Assembly: GCF_001437155.1 (NCBI RefSeq) | Contig: NZ_JQAR01000013.1 | Span: forward strand, 1-54,262 | DNA: 54,262 bases | Reading direction: 5' to 3' | Source: Liquorilactobacillus mali | Lineage (GTDB): Bacteria > Bacillota > Bacilli > Lactobacillales > Lactobacillaceae | Part shown: positions 35,773-45,643 of the stretch, piece by piece | How positions within the stretch are numbered: the first letter of the stretch is position 1 | Layout of the letters: each line of letters opens with the position of its first letter | The notes under the pieces: generated by a model | The model's input: only the letters and a program-made list of their open reading frames with translations | Databases searched by the model: none | Told to the model about the DNA's origin: nothing | Translations under genes and position numbers: made by a program

Positions 35773-36606
35773 ATGGGCAAGAAAGCTTGGCTTATAATCA
35801 CTTTGGTTATTGCAGTGATTTTTATAGGCTATGGTTACACAAAACATGTTGAGACCACACAATATTACAATAATGCTATGAATGCAGGCGAACAAACTAT
35901 CAGTGATGCTAGCTACCATCGAGCTGAGAATCAATTTCGTAATGCATTAAAGAAGAAACCAAATGATAGCTCTGCAAGTGCACATTTGGAACAATTAGAA
36001 GAATATCAAAAGGGCTTAGCTGCGATAAAAAGTCAAGATTATAGCAAGGCAATTGCAAATTTTAAAAAGGTGACCACGATAAGTAATGGGTCACAAACAC
36101 TATTACTTAGGGCAGTTTCTAAAAAAGTTGAGCTTAAAGAAGTTGTACACGAGCTTAAAATTTTCAATAAGACATATAAGCGAGCAAAGGTCTTAGCGAC
36201 CAACTATGAGTACACAGCTTCAAATACAAAGCTGGCTGTGATCTTGGGTTATGGGAATATTACACAGTCTTATTATCAGGATATTAGGAAAAAGGCACGT
36301 AACTTAGAACGCAGTAATAATCAAGTCCTTGCTCGCCTGGGGTATAACGTTTCAAGTGCAGATGAGGCAAGTGAAAAGAAAACTGCAACAGACATTTTGC
36401 CAACTATTTCTTCTTCACCAAGAGAAAGCTCATCTTCTGCAAACTCAAGGAAAATTACCAGTGTACAAATTAAGCAGGCACGCAAAGAAATTGCTAGTCA
36501 AGGAATTGATGTCAAGGCGTTTAGCGATGCGGACGTCAAAGAAGTGATTGAACACGCACGTGAACAAAATATGTCTGTGAGTGAGGTTGCGCGCGAGTTT
36601 AAATAG
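35773..36606 (+). CDS. Membrane-anchored protein with TPR-like repeats, function unknown
   Basis: 277 aa. A single N-terminal membrane segment (residues about 6-24) is followed by an extracytoplasmic helical part with two TPR-like stretches (ASYHRAENQFRNALKKKPND and GLAAIKSQDYSKAIANFKKV), a Ser-rich linker (about residues 210-230) and a C-terminal helix pair rich in charge (QIKQARKEIASQGIDVKAFS and a second half ending SEVAREFK). The ATG with GAGGAA 8 bases upstream is preferred to a frame seven codons longer. It may be a scaffold or cell-wall-associated protein; I do not recognise a named family. Confidence 0.7.
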   Translation: MGKKAWLIITLVIAVIFIGYGYTKHVETTQYYNNAMNAGEQTISDASYHRAENQFRNALKKKPNDSSASAHLEQLEEYQKGLAAIKSQDYSKAIANFKKVTTISNGSQTLLLRAVSKKVELKEVVHELKIFNKTYKRAKVLATNYEYTASNTKLAVILGYGNITQSYYQDIRKKARNLERSNNQVLARLGYNVSSADEASEKKTATDILPTISSSPRESSSSANSRKITSVQIKQARKEIASQGIDVKAFSDADVKEVIEHAREQNMSVSEVAREFK

Positions 36607-36691
36607 GTAACTGTTGAAAAAAACCAAAATTTTTTAGAAAGATAGTGTTAGATACAGGAATTTGGCCTATTGGATATATGTATCTAAATAA

Positions 36692-36730
36692 AAAGAGCCA
36701 AGTCAGACGTTAAATTTTGACTTGGTTCCA
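36692..36730 (-). terminator. Intrinsic terminator of the histidine phosphatase gene
   Basis: On the minus strand CCAAGTCA pairs with TGACTTGG, followed by CTCTTTTTATTT. Confidence 0.75.
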
Positions 36731-36739
36731 GTAAGTGTC

Positions 36740-37345
36740 TTATTCTGTTAAGTCCCTATTGAAGTACACAAGGGTGCGTGTTGAAGACGTCAATTCGATT
36801 TTTGTTAAGCCAGCATTGTCTGGTTCGTTCAATGAGCTTAGATTACTAATTCCTAAAACAGCATTCAACAGTAATTTAATTGTGAATCCATGACTTGCAA
36901 TCAAAATATCTTGTGTTGGATATTTTGCCGCAAGCTCGGTAAGAAAACCATTTAGTTTTGCAGTGATTGATGCAAAATCATCACCATGGGAAATTTCTTC
37001 GGAACCTGGCAGCAGGTTCTTTTTTTCATCGAAAAATTCGGCAAAGCGGCGATGTATATCAGTAACTTTTTGGCCATCCCAATCACCATAATCGAATTCC
37101 TTTAGACGTTCATCAAAAATTGTAGTGGTTTTAGGTGCGATGATTGCGGCGGTTTGAGCCGCTCGCAGTAATGGACTTGCAAAAACTAAGTCAAAATGCA
37201 GCATCTTTTTTTCAAAGGCATCGCGGACATGTTTTGCTTGAACTTGTCCTTTTTCAGATAAGGGCGTATCGATTAGGCTTCCTTGAAGTATGCCTGCTGC
37301 ATTTGCTTCACTTTGACCATGGCGCATGATATAAAGAGTCGTCAT
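36740..37345 (-). CDS. Histidine phosphatase family protein
   Basis: Phosphoglycerate-mutase-like phosphatase, 201 aa. The catalytic MRHGQSEAN is at residues 7-15, a second Arg at FASPLLRAAQT, Glu in KEFDYGDWDG, and the second His in IASHGFTIK. It lacks the GpmA-specific insertions, so it is a broad phosphatase (PhoE/YhfR-like), not a glycolytic mutase. The substrate is unknown. AGGAGG-like GGAGG precedes the ATG. Confidence 0.9.
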   Translation of the reverse strand: MTTLYIMRHGQSEANAAGILQGSLIDTPLSEKGQVQAKHVRDAFEKKMLHFDLVFASPLLRAAQTAAIIAPKTTTIFDERLKEFDYGDWDGQKVTDIHRRFAEFFDEKKNLLPGSEEISHGDDFASITAKLNGFLTELAAKYPTQDILIASHGFTIKLLLNAVLGISNLSSLNEPDNAGLTKIELTSSTRTLVYFNRDLTE

Positions 37346-37373
37346 TATGTACCTCCAGAAAGAATTAAGAATT

Positions 37374-38099
37374 TTAATTTACAGAAACAAAAGAATTGAA
37401 TTTCAAGTACTTATAATGGAATCGCATATGTGAAAATTCAAAGGGAGTTCCATCATCAAGGAAGAATATTCCCTCCATGATACCAGTAGGCTCAGTCGGT
37501 GACAGGCCCAACAATTCCTGATCATTTTTGGTCGAGGGTTCGGCAAAGACGGAAAGGAATGACTTAGTGACTGATTGATGATGGTTTTCTTGCAAGTAAT
37601 TGAAAATTGAACTTTCGATTGTTGATTTAGTTAATTCAGGAACTATTCTAATTGGAATATATCCTGTTTCAATCATAAAAGGTTGATCTTCGAATAGTCG
37701 CAGCCGGACGATTTTGTACACAAAGTCATCATGTGACAAGAATAGGTCACGTCGCAATTCATGATTAGGCTTGATGACTTCAAAAGAAATAACTTTGATT
37801 TTTGGACTCTGACCATTCATCTTAAAGTTATCGGTGACACCTAGATTAGAACCTTCCTCATAATTAAAGACGGATTCATTTTTTAGATACAATGGATTGA
37901 TAAAGGTTCCAGCACCACGTTTCCGAAAAATAATGCCGTCACTAGCCATACGATTAAGTGCCCGTTTGATCGAACTGCGGCTTACGTCGTACTGTTCACT
38001 GAGGGAGCGTTCATCAGGTAGGCGCAAGTCTGGGAAATTTCCTGCAAATATTTTCTTTTTTAAATCGGTAATTAATTGCTTATATACTAGTTCTGACAT
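37374..38099 (-). CDS. GntR family regulator (HutC/UTRA type)
   Basis: 241 aa: winged HTH at residues 1-70 (LPDERSLSEQYDVSRSSIKRAL) and a C-terminal UTRA ligand domain (FKMNGQSPKIKVISFEVIKP, then the late PFEFSHMRFHYKYLKFN). UTRA-domain GntR proteins usually bind phosphorylated sugars or similar metabolites. Neighbours (phosphatase downstream, galE divergent) hint at sugar metabolism but give no clear target. Confidence 0.9.
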   Translation of the reverse strand: MSELVYKQLITDLKKKIFAGNFPDLRLPDERSLSEQYDVSRSSIKRALNRMASDGIIFRKRGAGTFINPLYLKNESVFNYEEGSNLGVTDNFKMNGQSPKIKVISFEVIKPNHELRRDLFLSHDDFVYKIVRLRLFEDQPFMIETGYIPIRIVPELTKSTIESSIFNYLQENHHQSVTKSFLSVFAEPSTKNDQELLGLSPTEPTGIMEGIFFLDDGTPFEFSHMRFHYKYLKFNSFVSVN

Positions 38100-38335
38100 A
38101 GGATTGCCCCTTCTTAAGTTCTAAATAATAGTTAAGCACAAGTTAATAAAAACAACAAGCCCAGATAGGTGATCACATGGAAGTACTTATGATTTTTGGT
38201 AAAAGATTACATTTTAGTATTAATTAACAATTTAGCAAGCATTACTGGTAAAATAGTTGAGAGAGACTAATAGTCTTCCAAATACAAATGAAACAAAGGT
38301 GTGATAATAGTCACACTCCTCAAGGAGGAATAAAC

Positions 38336-39331
38336 ATGGCAATTTTAGTTTTAGGTGGTGCTGGGTACATAGGCTCACATACTGTAGATCGTTTAGTTGA
38401 ACGTGGAACAGAAACTGTTGTTGTAGATAGTCTGATAACAGGGCATCGTGCAGCCGTCAATGATAAGGCAAAGTTTTACAAAGGAGACATTGCAGACCGT
38501 GATTTTATGCGTAAGGTTTTCAAAGAAAATCCTGCGATTGATGCAGTTATTCATTTTGCGGCCTTCTCAGTGGTTCCAGAATCTATGAAGAATCCACTTA
38601 AATATTTTGATAACAATACTTCAGGGATGATTAAATTATTAGAAGTTATGGTTGAAGCTGGTGTTAAGAAGATTGTCTTTTCTTCAACTGCTGCGACTTA
38701 TGGAACTCCAGAGAGAACCCCAATTAAGGAAACTGATCCGCAAAAGCCTATCAATCCTTATGGTGAAAGTAAGTTGGCAATGGAAAAAATCATGCACTGG
38801 ACAGACCTTGCTAATGGAATAAAATTTGTTGCATTGCGTTACTTCAATGTTGCAGGTGCAAAACCAGATGGCAGTATTGGAGAAGACCATAATCCAGAAA
38901 CTCATTTGTTGCCAATCGTTTTGCAGGTGGCTGCAGGGACACGTGAGAAATTGCAGATTTTTGGTAATGACTACAATACTCCAGATGGTACTAACGTCCG
39001 TGATTATGTACATCCGTTCGATTTGGCAGACGCTCATATTCTAGCGGTGGAGTATCTTGAAAAGGGCAACGACAGCACTGCTTTCAATTTAGGTTCTTCA
39101 ACGGGATTTTCAAATATGGAAATCTTGAAAGCTGCTCGTGATGTAACCAAAAAAGAAATTCCAGCAGAAATCGCACCAAGACGTGGTGGGGATCCTGATA
39201 CATTAATTGCAGCATCAGACAAAGCACGTAAGATTTTGGGATGGAAACCACAATTTGATGATATCCACAAGATCATTGAGACCGCATGGAAGTGGCATTC
39301 AACACATCCAAATGGTTATAATGATAAGTAA
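38336..39331 (+). CDS. galE: UDP-glucose 4-epimerase
   Basis: Interconverts UDP-glucose and UDP-galactose (Leloir pathway and surface polysaccharide precursors). The extended SDR protein of 331 aa has [12 protein letters not shown] at the N-terminus, STAATYG (Ser), YGESKLAME (YxxxK) and [16 protein letters not shown]. The start with AAGGAGG 7 bases upstream is used; the longer frame 16 codons upstream has no support. A small inverted repeat GTGTGA/TCACAC (38299-38316) lies 20-37 bases before the start. No gal neighbours are present. A terminator follows. Confidence 0.96.
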   Translation: MAILVLGGAGYIGSHTVDRLVERGTETVVVDSLITGHRAAVNDKAKFYKGDIADRDFMRKVFKENPAIDAVIHFAAFSVVPESMKNPLKYFDNNTSGMIKLLEVMVEAGVKKIVFSSTAATYGTPERTPIKETDPQKPINPYGESKLAMEKIMHWTDLANGIKFVALRYFNVAGAKPDGSIGEDHNPETHLLPIVLQVAAGTREKLQIFGNDYNTPDGTNVRDYVHPFDLADAHILAVEYLEKGNDSTAFNLGSSTGFSNMEILKAARDVTKKEIPAEIAPRRGGDPDTLIAASDKARKILGWKPQFDDIHKIIETAWKWHSTHPNGYNDK

Positions 39332-39336
39332 GAGAT

Positions 39337-39385
39337 AAAAAAAGCATTACTGTTCAGCTACCAAGCCGAGCAGTAATGCTTTTTT
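39337..39385 (+). terminator. Intrinsic terminator after galE
   Basis: AAAAAAGCATTACTG pairs with CAGTAATGCTTTTTT, a strong bidirectional hairpin that also serves the converging small gene. Confidence 0.88.
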
Positions 39386-39433
39386 GATGATGTCAAACAT
39401 CGAATTCAAGAGTCATGAATTTAATATTAGAAA

Positions 39434-39736
39434 TTAAAGAGCTTCGATTAAATCAGCAGCCTCATCAGGTGATAATGGAAGATAGTCCAAGCCAATGACA
39501 TTTTCATCCAGAACAAGCTTGAAGTTCCCATCTAATTTGTCAACTAGTGAGTGTAAGTTGTTAAGTTGTTCTGACTCAAAACGATTAAACGAAAAATTAC
39601 GCTTGTTCTTCATAGTGTTCTCAAGTTCCTTGCAGAAAATAACATCCAAGAAATGTCCGTTTTTTTGGTTAGATAGGCGCCATTCAGTATCTTTTTCAAC
39701 ACGTGCTTCTGTTTTTTCTATTACTGTATTATTCAT
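39434..39736 (-). CDS. Conserved small protein of unknown function
   Basis: A 100-aa soluble, acidic protein (ends LPLSPDEAADLIEAL). The internal start MNNTVIEKTE has AAGGAGG 7-8 bases upstream and is preferred to a longer frame. No signal peptide, membrane segment or known motif is seen. It is monocistronic and converges on galE. Confidence 0.65.
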   Translation of the reverse strand: MNNTVIEKTEARVEKDTEWRLSNQKNGHFLDVIFCKELENTMKNKRNFSFNRFESEQLNNLHSLVDKLDGNFKLVLDENVIGLDYLPLSPDEAADLIEAL

Positions 39737-40005
39737 AATGAATCCTCCTTGTAGATTCCGTTGAACATAAGAATGATAACTATAAAGTATCACTAAAAAA
39801 ATATTTTTACAACAAAAAAACTCAAATAATTAAAAATTGGTATTGTTAATTAAATGTGGATACTTATAAGCATAATCAAGGGTTTTCAAGTGTATTCGAG
39901 CATTTGCTGAAAATTGGTATTTGTTATAATATGGGGTATGTCTTAGATAATCTGTTTCAATGATTATGTTTTCAAAAGAAATGGATTCACAGGAGGAATC
40001 TTGAT

Positions 40006-41928
40006 ATGTCATATGTTGAAAAATTGGTACGTGAGAAATTTCCAACCAAACAAGCAATAATAACAGAAATAACAAACTTAGAAGCAATTTTGAATCTGCC
40101 GAAAGCTACGGAACATTATGTCAGTGATTTACATGGTGAATTCAATGCATTTGATCATACTTTGAGAAATGGATCGGGAAACATTAAACAAAAAATTGAG
40201 GAGAACTTTGCAGGCAGATTAACACCCAAAAATATTCAAGACTTTGCTACGCTAATCTATTATCCTGAAGATGAACTGGTATTTCAAAAAAGTGAAATGC
40301 CAGATCAGGAAACACTTGAGCAGTGGTATCTTAATACGATTTCGAATTTGATTGAGTTGCTGAAGATAACTGCTACAAAATATACAAGGTCAAAAGTCAG
40401 AAAAGCGCTAAATCCTGATTTTGTGTATATCACAGAAGAACTTCTTTATAACGACCAGCAAGAACATGATAAGAGAAACTACTATAACAAGATTCTGCGT
40501 AATTTAGTAGAGCTGAATCAGTCGGATTATTTTATTACAGCAACTTGTTATACAATTCAAAGACTTGTGGTTGATCATCTGCATGTGATTGGAGACATCT
40601 ACGATCGGGGGCCGGCTCCTGATAAGATAATGGAAACACTTATGAAATATCATTCACTTGATATTCAATGGGGGAACCATGATGTCTTGTGGTTGGGAGC
40701 AGTGGCAGGTTCGGCACTGTGTATGATGAATCTCTTAAGAATTTGTGCAAGATATAATAACCTTGCGATTATTGAAGAAGCCTATGGAATCAACTTAAGA
40801 CACTTATCAATGTTTGCTGAGAAAAATTATGGAGATAATGCAGCCTTTAGACCAAAAACGCTTGAAAATGCAGACTTTGTAATGCCGGATGAGAAACTTC
40901 AAATTACACAGATCCATCAAGCTGTGGCAATAATACAATTCAAGCTTGAAGGGCAATTAAAAAAACGTAGGCCAGAATTTAATCTAAATGACTTGGCTTT
41001 ACTTGACCAAATTGATTGGAATAAGGATGAGATTGAGATAGATGGTGTTAATTACAAATTAGAGAATGGCTGTTTTGGAACTGTTAAGCATGATGCTCCA
41101 TTTGAATTGACACAAGAGGAAGCAGAAGTTGTTCAATCACTGCTTAATTCGTTTATGAATGCTACCAAATTAAGAAAACATTTAGATTTTCTAGTCAGCA
41201 AGGGCAGTATGTATAAGGTCTATAATGGCAATTTATTATTTCATGGATGTATCCCAGTTGCAGAAGATGGTACATTCCAAGCATTTGAGTATGAAGGAAA
41301 GTCTTATTCTGGGAGAAAATTGTTAGATTTTTGCGAGCAAAAATTAAGAAAAGCCTACCGCAAACCGCACAAAGGCGAAAGCGTTGATGCCGATATGATT
41401 TGGTATTTATGGCAAGGGTCGTTGTCACCTCTTTTTGGGAAACATTGTATGACAACTTTCGCACGCTATTTTATATCTGAAGATGAGCCTAAGGTTGAAC
41501 ACAAAAATGCATATTTTGAACTACGCAAGGAAGAGTGGTTCTGTGAGCAATTACTTAAGGAATTTGGGCTTAATCAAGAAACTGGTCATGTAATTAATGG
41601 ACATACACCAGTGAAAAAAGAGCAAGAACCAATTTTGGCGAATAAGAAAATGATTGTGATTGATGGTGGATATTCAAAGGCCTACCAGCCTATTACAGGA
41701 ATTGGTGGATATACTCTGTTGTACAATTCTTATGGCTTGCAGTTAGTTACCCATCATCCTTTTACATCTAAAAATGATGCCGTAAAAAATGGTCGCGACA
41801 TCATATCAACTAGAAAAATTGTCAACCAAGAACTTGAAAGGCAGACAGTAGCCGATACGGATATTGGAAGAGAAATTAAAAAAAGTCTCGAAATGCTGCG
41901 TGAGATATTGCGTAGTTATGACAATTGA
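40006..41928 (+). CDS. fbp: Fructose-1,6-bisphosphatase, class III
   Basis: Gluconeogenic enzyme of the Firmicutes type, 640 aa. It belongs to the calcineurin-like metallophosphatase superfamily, with the dinuclear metal motifs HYVSDLHGEFNAFDH, VIGDIYDRGPAPDK and IQWGNHDVLWLGAV, and the later INGHTPVK and VIDGGYSKAY. AGGAGG 6-8 bases upstream gives a clear start. Transcribed alone. In B. subtilis the class III enzyme needs phosphoenolpyruvate for activity. Confidence 0.96.
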   Translation: MSYVEKLVREKFPTKQAIITEITNLEAILNLPKATEHYVSDLHGEFNAFDHTLRNGSGNIKQKIEENFAGRLTPKNIQDFATLIYYPEDELVFQKSEMPDQETLEQWYLNTISNLIELLKITATKYTRSKVRKALNPDFVYITEELLYNDQQEHDKRNYYNKILRNLVELNQSDYFITATCYTIQRLVVDHLHVIGDIYDRGPAPDKIMETLMKYHSLDIQWGNHDVLWLGAVAGSALCMMNLLRICARYNNLAIIEEAYGINLRHLSMFAEKNYGDNAAFRPKTLENADFVMPDEKLQITQIHQAVAIIQFKLEGQLKKRRPEFNLNDLALLDQIDWNKDEIEIDGVNYKLENGCFGTVKHDAPFELTQEEAEVVQSLLNSFMNATKLRKHLDFLVSKGSMYKVYNGNLLFHGCIPVAEDGTFQAFEYEGKSYSGRKLLDFCEQKLRKAYRKPHKGESVDADMIWYLWQGSLSPLFGKHCMTTFARYFISEDEPKVEHKNAYFELRKEEWFCEQLLKEFGLNQETGHVINGHTPVKKEQEPILANKKMIVIDGGYSKAYQPITGIGGYTLLYNSYGLQLVTHHPFTSKNDAVKNGRDIISTRKIVNQELERQTVADTDIGREIKKSLEMLREILRSYDN

Positions 41929-42157
41929 ATTATAAGTTTTTAAATGAGTTTAGCAGTACCGTCTTGAATTGCCTTTATTTGACGTGGAAATAGTGAGAGA
42001 GACTTTTGTAGAGGATTAGTTGAATTTGGACACAAAATGCAGATAAGAAAATATATTTGTTTGTAACTTAAAAAAAGCCACACAAAAAGGGTTTTGTCAT
42101 TGCCTATTTTTAGGTACAATGAAATCGGGGAATACTAACAAACTTAGGAGTGGTCTT

Positions 42158-43216
42158 TTGGGAATATGGGAGAAATTTATTGCTAATGTACGATTACGGC
42201 GGACAGTTGTGTTACTGGCCGTAATTTTTGTTTTATATGAGATGCGTGAATTATTAAGCTTGATATTATTAACATTTATCTTTACTTTTCTGGTAATTAG
42301 TTTAACTAATTTTATTAGAAAGTATCTAAAAATACCGGCACCGTTAATTGTTTCTGTCGTGTACCTATTAATACTGGGTTCCTTATATCTTGGAGTAACA
42401 ATATATTTGCCTAAGCTTTTCTATCAGACGGAATCAATGGTCAAATATGTAATAGATTTTTACCAGAAACCGTCATTCAATGGAAACGAAATCTTACGTT
42501 ATATTAATAGTTACATAAGTACATCAACTATTGTTTCACAGATGAAAAATGGAGTAACTATTCTTTTCAAGTATGTAACAAGTATTGGCTCAATGGGCGT
42601 GACTTTCTTAGTGTCACTGTTCCTAAGTTTCTTTTTCACAATTGAGAAAAAGAGAATGTTCAGTTTCTCGCGTAGTTTTTTGAAAGGACCATATGACTGG
42701 TTTTTCCAAGATATATATTATTTTGCTGAGAAATTCGTTAACACTTTTGGAATAGTTATTGAAACACAGTTTATTATTGCTATTGTGAACACAACGTTGA
42801 CAACAATCTGTCTTGCAATAATGCAGATGCCACAGCTGTTTAGTTTGTCCCTGCTAATCTTTTTGATGAGTCTTGTTCCTGTAGCAGGGGTTATTATTTC
42901 AGCGGTTCCTATGGGTATTATAGGTTATTCGGTTGGTGGACTTAATTATGTACTGTACATAGTCATCATGTTATTGGTGGTACATTCATTGGAGTCCTAT
43001 GTCCTTAATCCTAAGCTGATGTCAAATAAAACAGAACTCCCTATTTTTTACACCTTTGTAGTATTATTTATCTCAGAGAAGTTTTTTGGAATGTGGGGAT
43101 TAATTGTTGGTATTCCAATTTTTACTTTCCTATTGGACATTTTAGGAGTAAAACCCATTAAGAGGAAAAAAGCTGCACTGGTTAAAATTAAGGATAAATT
43201 GAGTCGTAAGGAGTAG
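42158..43216 (+). CDS. AI-2E family transporter
   Basis: Eight or so hydrophobic segments, 352 aa, with the family block SLVPVAGVIISAVPMGIIG and a C-terminal PIFYTFVVLFISEKFFGMWG region. The TTG start with AGGAGTGG 7 bases upstream is preferred to an ATG 13 codons earlier, which overlaps a -10-like TACAAT. Family members are exporters of small molecules or Na+/H+ antiporters; the autoinducer-2 label is historical. It is followed after 7 bases by the patB-like gene and probably shares its transcript. Confidence 0.82.
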   Translation: MGIWEKFIANVRLRRTVVLLAVIFVLYEMRELLSLILLTFIFTFLVISLTNFIRKYLKIPAPLIVSVVYLLILGSLYLGVTIYLPKLFYQTESMVKYVIDFYQKPSFNGNEILRYINSYISTSTIVSQMKNGVTILFKYVTSIGSMGVTFLVSLFLSFFFTIEKKRMFSFSRSFLKGPYDWFFQDIYYFAEKFVNTFGIVIETQFIIAIVNTTLTTICLAIMQMPQLFSLSLLIFLMSLVPVAGVIISAVPMGIIGYSVGGLNYVLYIVIMLLVVHSLESYVLNPKLMSNKTELPIFYTFVVLFISEKFFGMWGLIVGIPIFTFLLDILGVKPIKRKKAALVKIKDKLSRKE

Positions 43217-43223
43217 ATAGATT

Positions 43224-44405
43224 ATGAAGGTTGCAGATTTTGTAGAAAAGTATGCAGTTGAACGTAAGAACACAGATTCGGTCAAATGGGACGGGATGAA
43301 GGACGGCTTTGGAACGAATGATCTTCTTCCTATGTGGATAGCTGATACTGAGTTCAAGGCTCCAGAAGCAGTCATGTATGCCCTAAAAAAAAGAATTGAA
43401 CATGGTGCTTATGGCTATTCATTGACACCCGACAGCTATTACGAAGCATATTTTAAGTGGCAGCAAGAACGATATGGAACAGAATTACATAGGGAATGGA
43501 TTCGTTTCGGGTCAGGAGTGGTCCAGTCGATCAGTGCACTCGTAAATGTTTTAACGCTGCAAGATGATGCAGTAATGGTGCTGCAACCTGTGTATCATCC
43601 ATTCATGCATGTGATTGAAAACAGTGAACGCAAGCTAGTTGTCTCGAATCTGAAGAACGATGATGGACACTATGAAATGGACTTTGAGGATATTCGCGCT
43701 AAGATTCAAAACGAACACGTTAAGTTATTGATTAATTGTTCACCGCATAATCCGGTTGGAAGAGTGTGGAACGCAGAAGAACTTGAAAAACTGTTCGAAA
43801 TTTGTCGTGAGGAGAAAGTATTGGTAATCTCTGATGAAATTCATCACGATTTGATTATTGGAGACAACAAGTTTGTCTCGGCTATCTCAATCAAAGATGG
43901 ATTTTATCGTGATAATATTGTGATGCTTGATGCGGCATCCAAGACATTTAACTTGGCTGCATTGCAGAGCAGTCATGTGGTAATTGCAAATCCGCAGATT
44001 CGCGAAAGGTATGATGAGTACGTTGAAAGGATGTGCTTGCCAAGTGGTAATTTACTGGGTGAGGTCGCCGCAGAGGCTGCTTATCGTGAAGGAGCAGATT
44101 GGCTATCTGGAATGCTTGGGCTAATCAAATACAACTTTGATTATGTTAAGAATCAGTTTGCTGAAAATGAACCAACAATTAAAATTACTGAACTTGAAGG
44201 AACTTACTTGGCATGGGTCGATATGCGAGCAGTTGTAGATCCAAGCAAGTTGCATCACTTTATGCAGCATGATGCAAAACTCGCGGTTAATTATGGTGAG
44301 ATGTTTGGAGCAGCTGGAAAGGGATTTATCAGATTGAATCTTGCAACAACTCCCGAGAACGTTGAAAAAGCGGTCAATTATATATTGAAAGCTTTGAAAA
44401 ACTAA
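43224..44405 (+). CDS. patB: PatB/MalY-type PLP-dependent C-S lyase
   Basis: Fold type I aminotransferase-like protein of 393 aa. The Schiff-base lysine is Lys240 in DAASKTFNLA; LPMWIADTEFKAPEAV at the start, NCSPHNPVGRVW and SDEIHHDLI are family marks of MalY/PatB cystathionine beta-lyases. It probably cleaves cystathionine or cysteine conjugates to pyruvate, ammonia and a thiol, in sulfur amino-acid or flavour-thiol metabolism. It lies 7 bases after the transporter gene, possibly in one operon. Confidence 0.88.
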   Translation: MKVADFVEKYAVERKNTDSVKWDGMKDGFGTNDLLPMWIADTEFKAPEAVMYALKKRIEHGAYGYSLTPDSYYEAYFKWQQERYGTELHREWIRFGSGVVQSISALVNVLTLQDDAVMVLQPVYHPFMHVIENSERKLVVSNLKNDDGHYEMDFEDIRAKIQNEHVKLLINCSPHNPVGRVWNAEELEKLFEICREEKVLVISDEIHHDLIIGDNKFVSAISIKDGFYRDNIVMLDAASKTFNLAALQSSHVVIANPQIRERYDEYVERMCLPSGNLLGEVAAEAAYREGADWLSGMLGLIKYNFDYVKNQFAENEPTIKITELEGTYLAWVDMRAVVDPSKLHHFMQHDAKLAVNYGEMFGAAGKGFIRLNLATTPENVEKAVNYILKALKN

Positions 44406-44512
44406 GAATTCTTTTCACAATTTATAACTTGTTTGGACTATGAATTTTCAAGTTTTCAGTGTAAAATGTGAGTTGTAAACAAATCATATAATGAAAGAGG
44501 TTTTTGCTAGTT

Positions 44513-45199
44513 ATGACAAAATTAGTTTTTATCCGTCACGGACAAAGTGAATGGAACTTGAAGAACCTTTTCACCGGTTGGGTTGACGTTAACTTAAGTG
44601 AACAAGGTGAAAAAGAAGCTAAGGAAGCTGGACGTAAGTTAAAAGAAGCAGGAATCCAATTTGATCAGGCATATACATCAGTATTGACTCGTGCTATCAA
44701 GACATTGCATTTTGCTTTGGAAGAATCAGGTCAGTTATGGGTTCCAGAAACAAAATCATGGCGCTTAAACGAACGTCATTATGGTGCATTGCAAGGTCAA
44801 AACAAGGCAGAAGCTGCTGAAAAATTTGGCGAAGATCAAGTACACATTTGGCGTCGTTCTTATGATGTCCTTCCTCCACTTTTGAGTGCTGATGATGAAG
44901 GCTCTGCAGCACAAGATCGTCGTTATGCAGACCTTGACCCACGTGCTATTCCTGGTGGTGAGAACTTGAAAGTTACTTTGGAACGTGTTATTCCATTCTG
45001 GGAAGACGAAATTGCTCCTAAGTTGCTTGAAGGCAAGAACGTCATCATCGCAGCACATGGTAATTCATTACGTGCACTTACAAAATACATTGAAGACATC
45101 TCAGATGCAGACATCATGGGTGTTGAAATGGCAACAGGTCAACCAGTTGTTTATGACTTGGACGAGAAGTTGAACATTGTAAGTAAAGAAAAACTTTAA
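44513..45199 (+). CDS. gpmA: 2,3-bisphosphoglycerate-dependent phosphoglycerate mutase
   Basis: Glycolytic interconversion of 3- and 2-phosphoglycerate. 228 aa with [18 protein letters not shown] (phospho-His), [21 protein letters not shown], the GpmA-specific YDVLPPLLS insertion, and [10 protein letters not shown] (second His). The ATG after AAAGAGG is used, as the longer frame starts three codons upstream without support. Codon use is biased to abundant codons, as expected for a highly expressed glycolytic gene. A terminator follows. Confidence 0.97.
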   Translation: MTKLVFIRHGQSEWNLKNLFTGWVDVNLSEQGEKEAKEAGRKLKEAGIQFDQAYTSVLTRAIKTLHFALEESGQLWVPETKSWRLNERHYGALQGQNKAEAAEKFGEDQVHIWRRSYDVLPPLLSADDEGSAAQDRRYADLDPRAIPGGENLKVTLERVIPFWEDEIAPKLLEGKNVIIAAHGNSLRALTKYIEDISDADIMGVEMATGQPVVYDLDEKLNIVSKEKL

Positions 45200-45220
45200 T
45201 AACAAACGATAATAAATAAC

Positions 45221-45259
45221 AAAAGCCATGGTTCCCCTCAAAGGGACCATGGCTTTTTT
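45221..45259 (+). terminator. Intrinsic terminator after gpmA
   Basis: AAAAGCCATGGTCCC-like arms (AAAAGCCATGGTTCCC with GGGACCATGGCTTTTTT) form a long hairpin with a T run. Confidence 0.92.
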
Positions 45260-45493
45260 ATGTTTTCTATTTTTTGTCGAATGTTGTTACTTTTTGTTAC
45301 TTTAGATTATTTTAAATTGTCAATAACTGACAAGAAACGAAATATTAGGTGACATATTTTTGACAAATGCCGCGAAGTTTTAGTGTTGTGAAAAATGAAT
45401 TAAAAAATATATCCTAATGGCTCAGTTGATCCAAAACTTTTATAGAATGTTCGAATGTATGCTTGTTTGTGTAGAAATCCAGGTTTAAGATAA

Positions 45494-45643
45494 CGTCAAG
45501 CTTACAGGAAATATTGCGTATATTATTCAAGCGGATTTTGGTGTAAGGGAATCACACCAGAGGAATTTGATGGTAAGTTCTCGGCTGATATGTCTTCTGC
45601 AGTGACTAGAAACAGGACTGGCAGCTCTAATAGCGGTGATTAA
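45494..45643 (+). pseudogene. Possible C-terminal gene remnant
   Basis: A stop-free stretch of 49 codons ends with GFWCKGITPEEFDGKFSADM and a Ser/Gly/Asn-rich tail (GSSNSGD), which looks like a real protein C-terminus. It has no start codon or ribosome site and begins right after a TAA. Its end overlaps the last codons of the minus-strand gene. Family not recognised. Apart from this, nothing is seen between 45260 and 45640. Confidence 0.3.

Noticed and set aside
36740-37345. A second phosphoglycerate mutase
   Set aside because: It lacks the GpmA-specific insertions and is better described as a general histidine phosphatase; the true gpmA is at 44.5 kb.
42119-42157. ATG start of the AI-2E family gene
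   Set aside because: It has no ribosome site and overlaps a TACAAT -10-like element; the TTG at 42158 has AGGAGTGG at the right distance.
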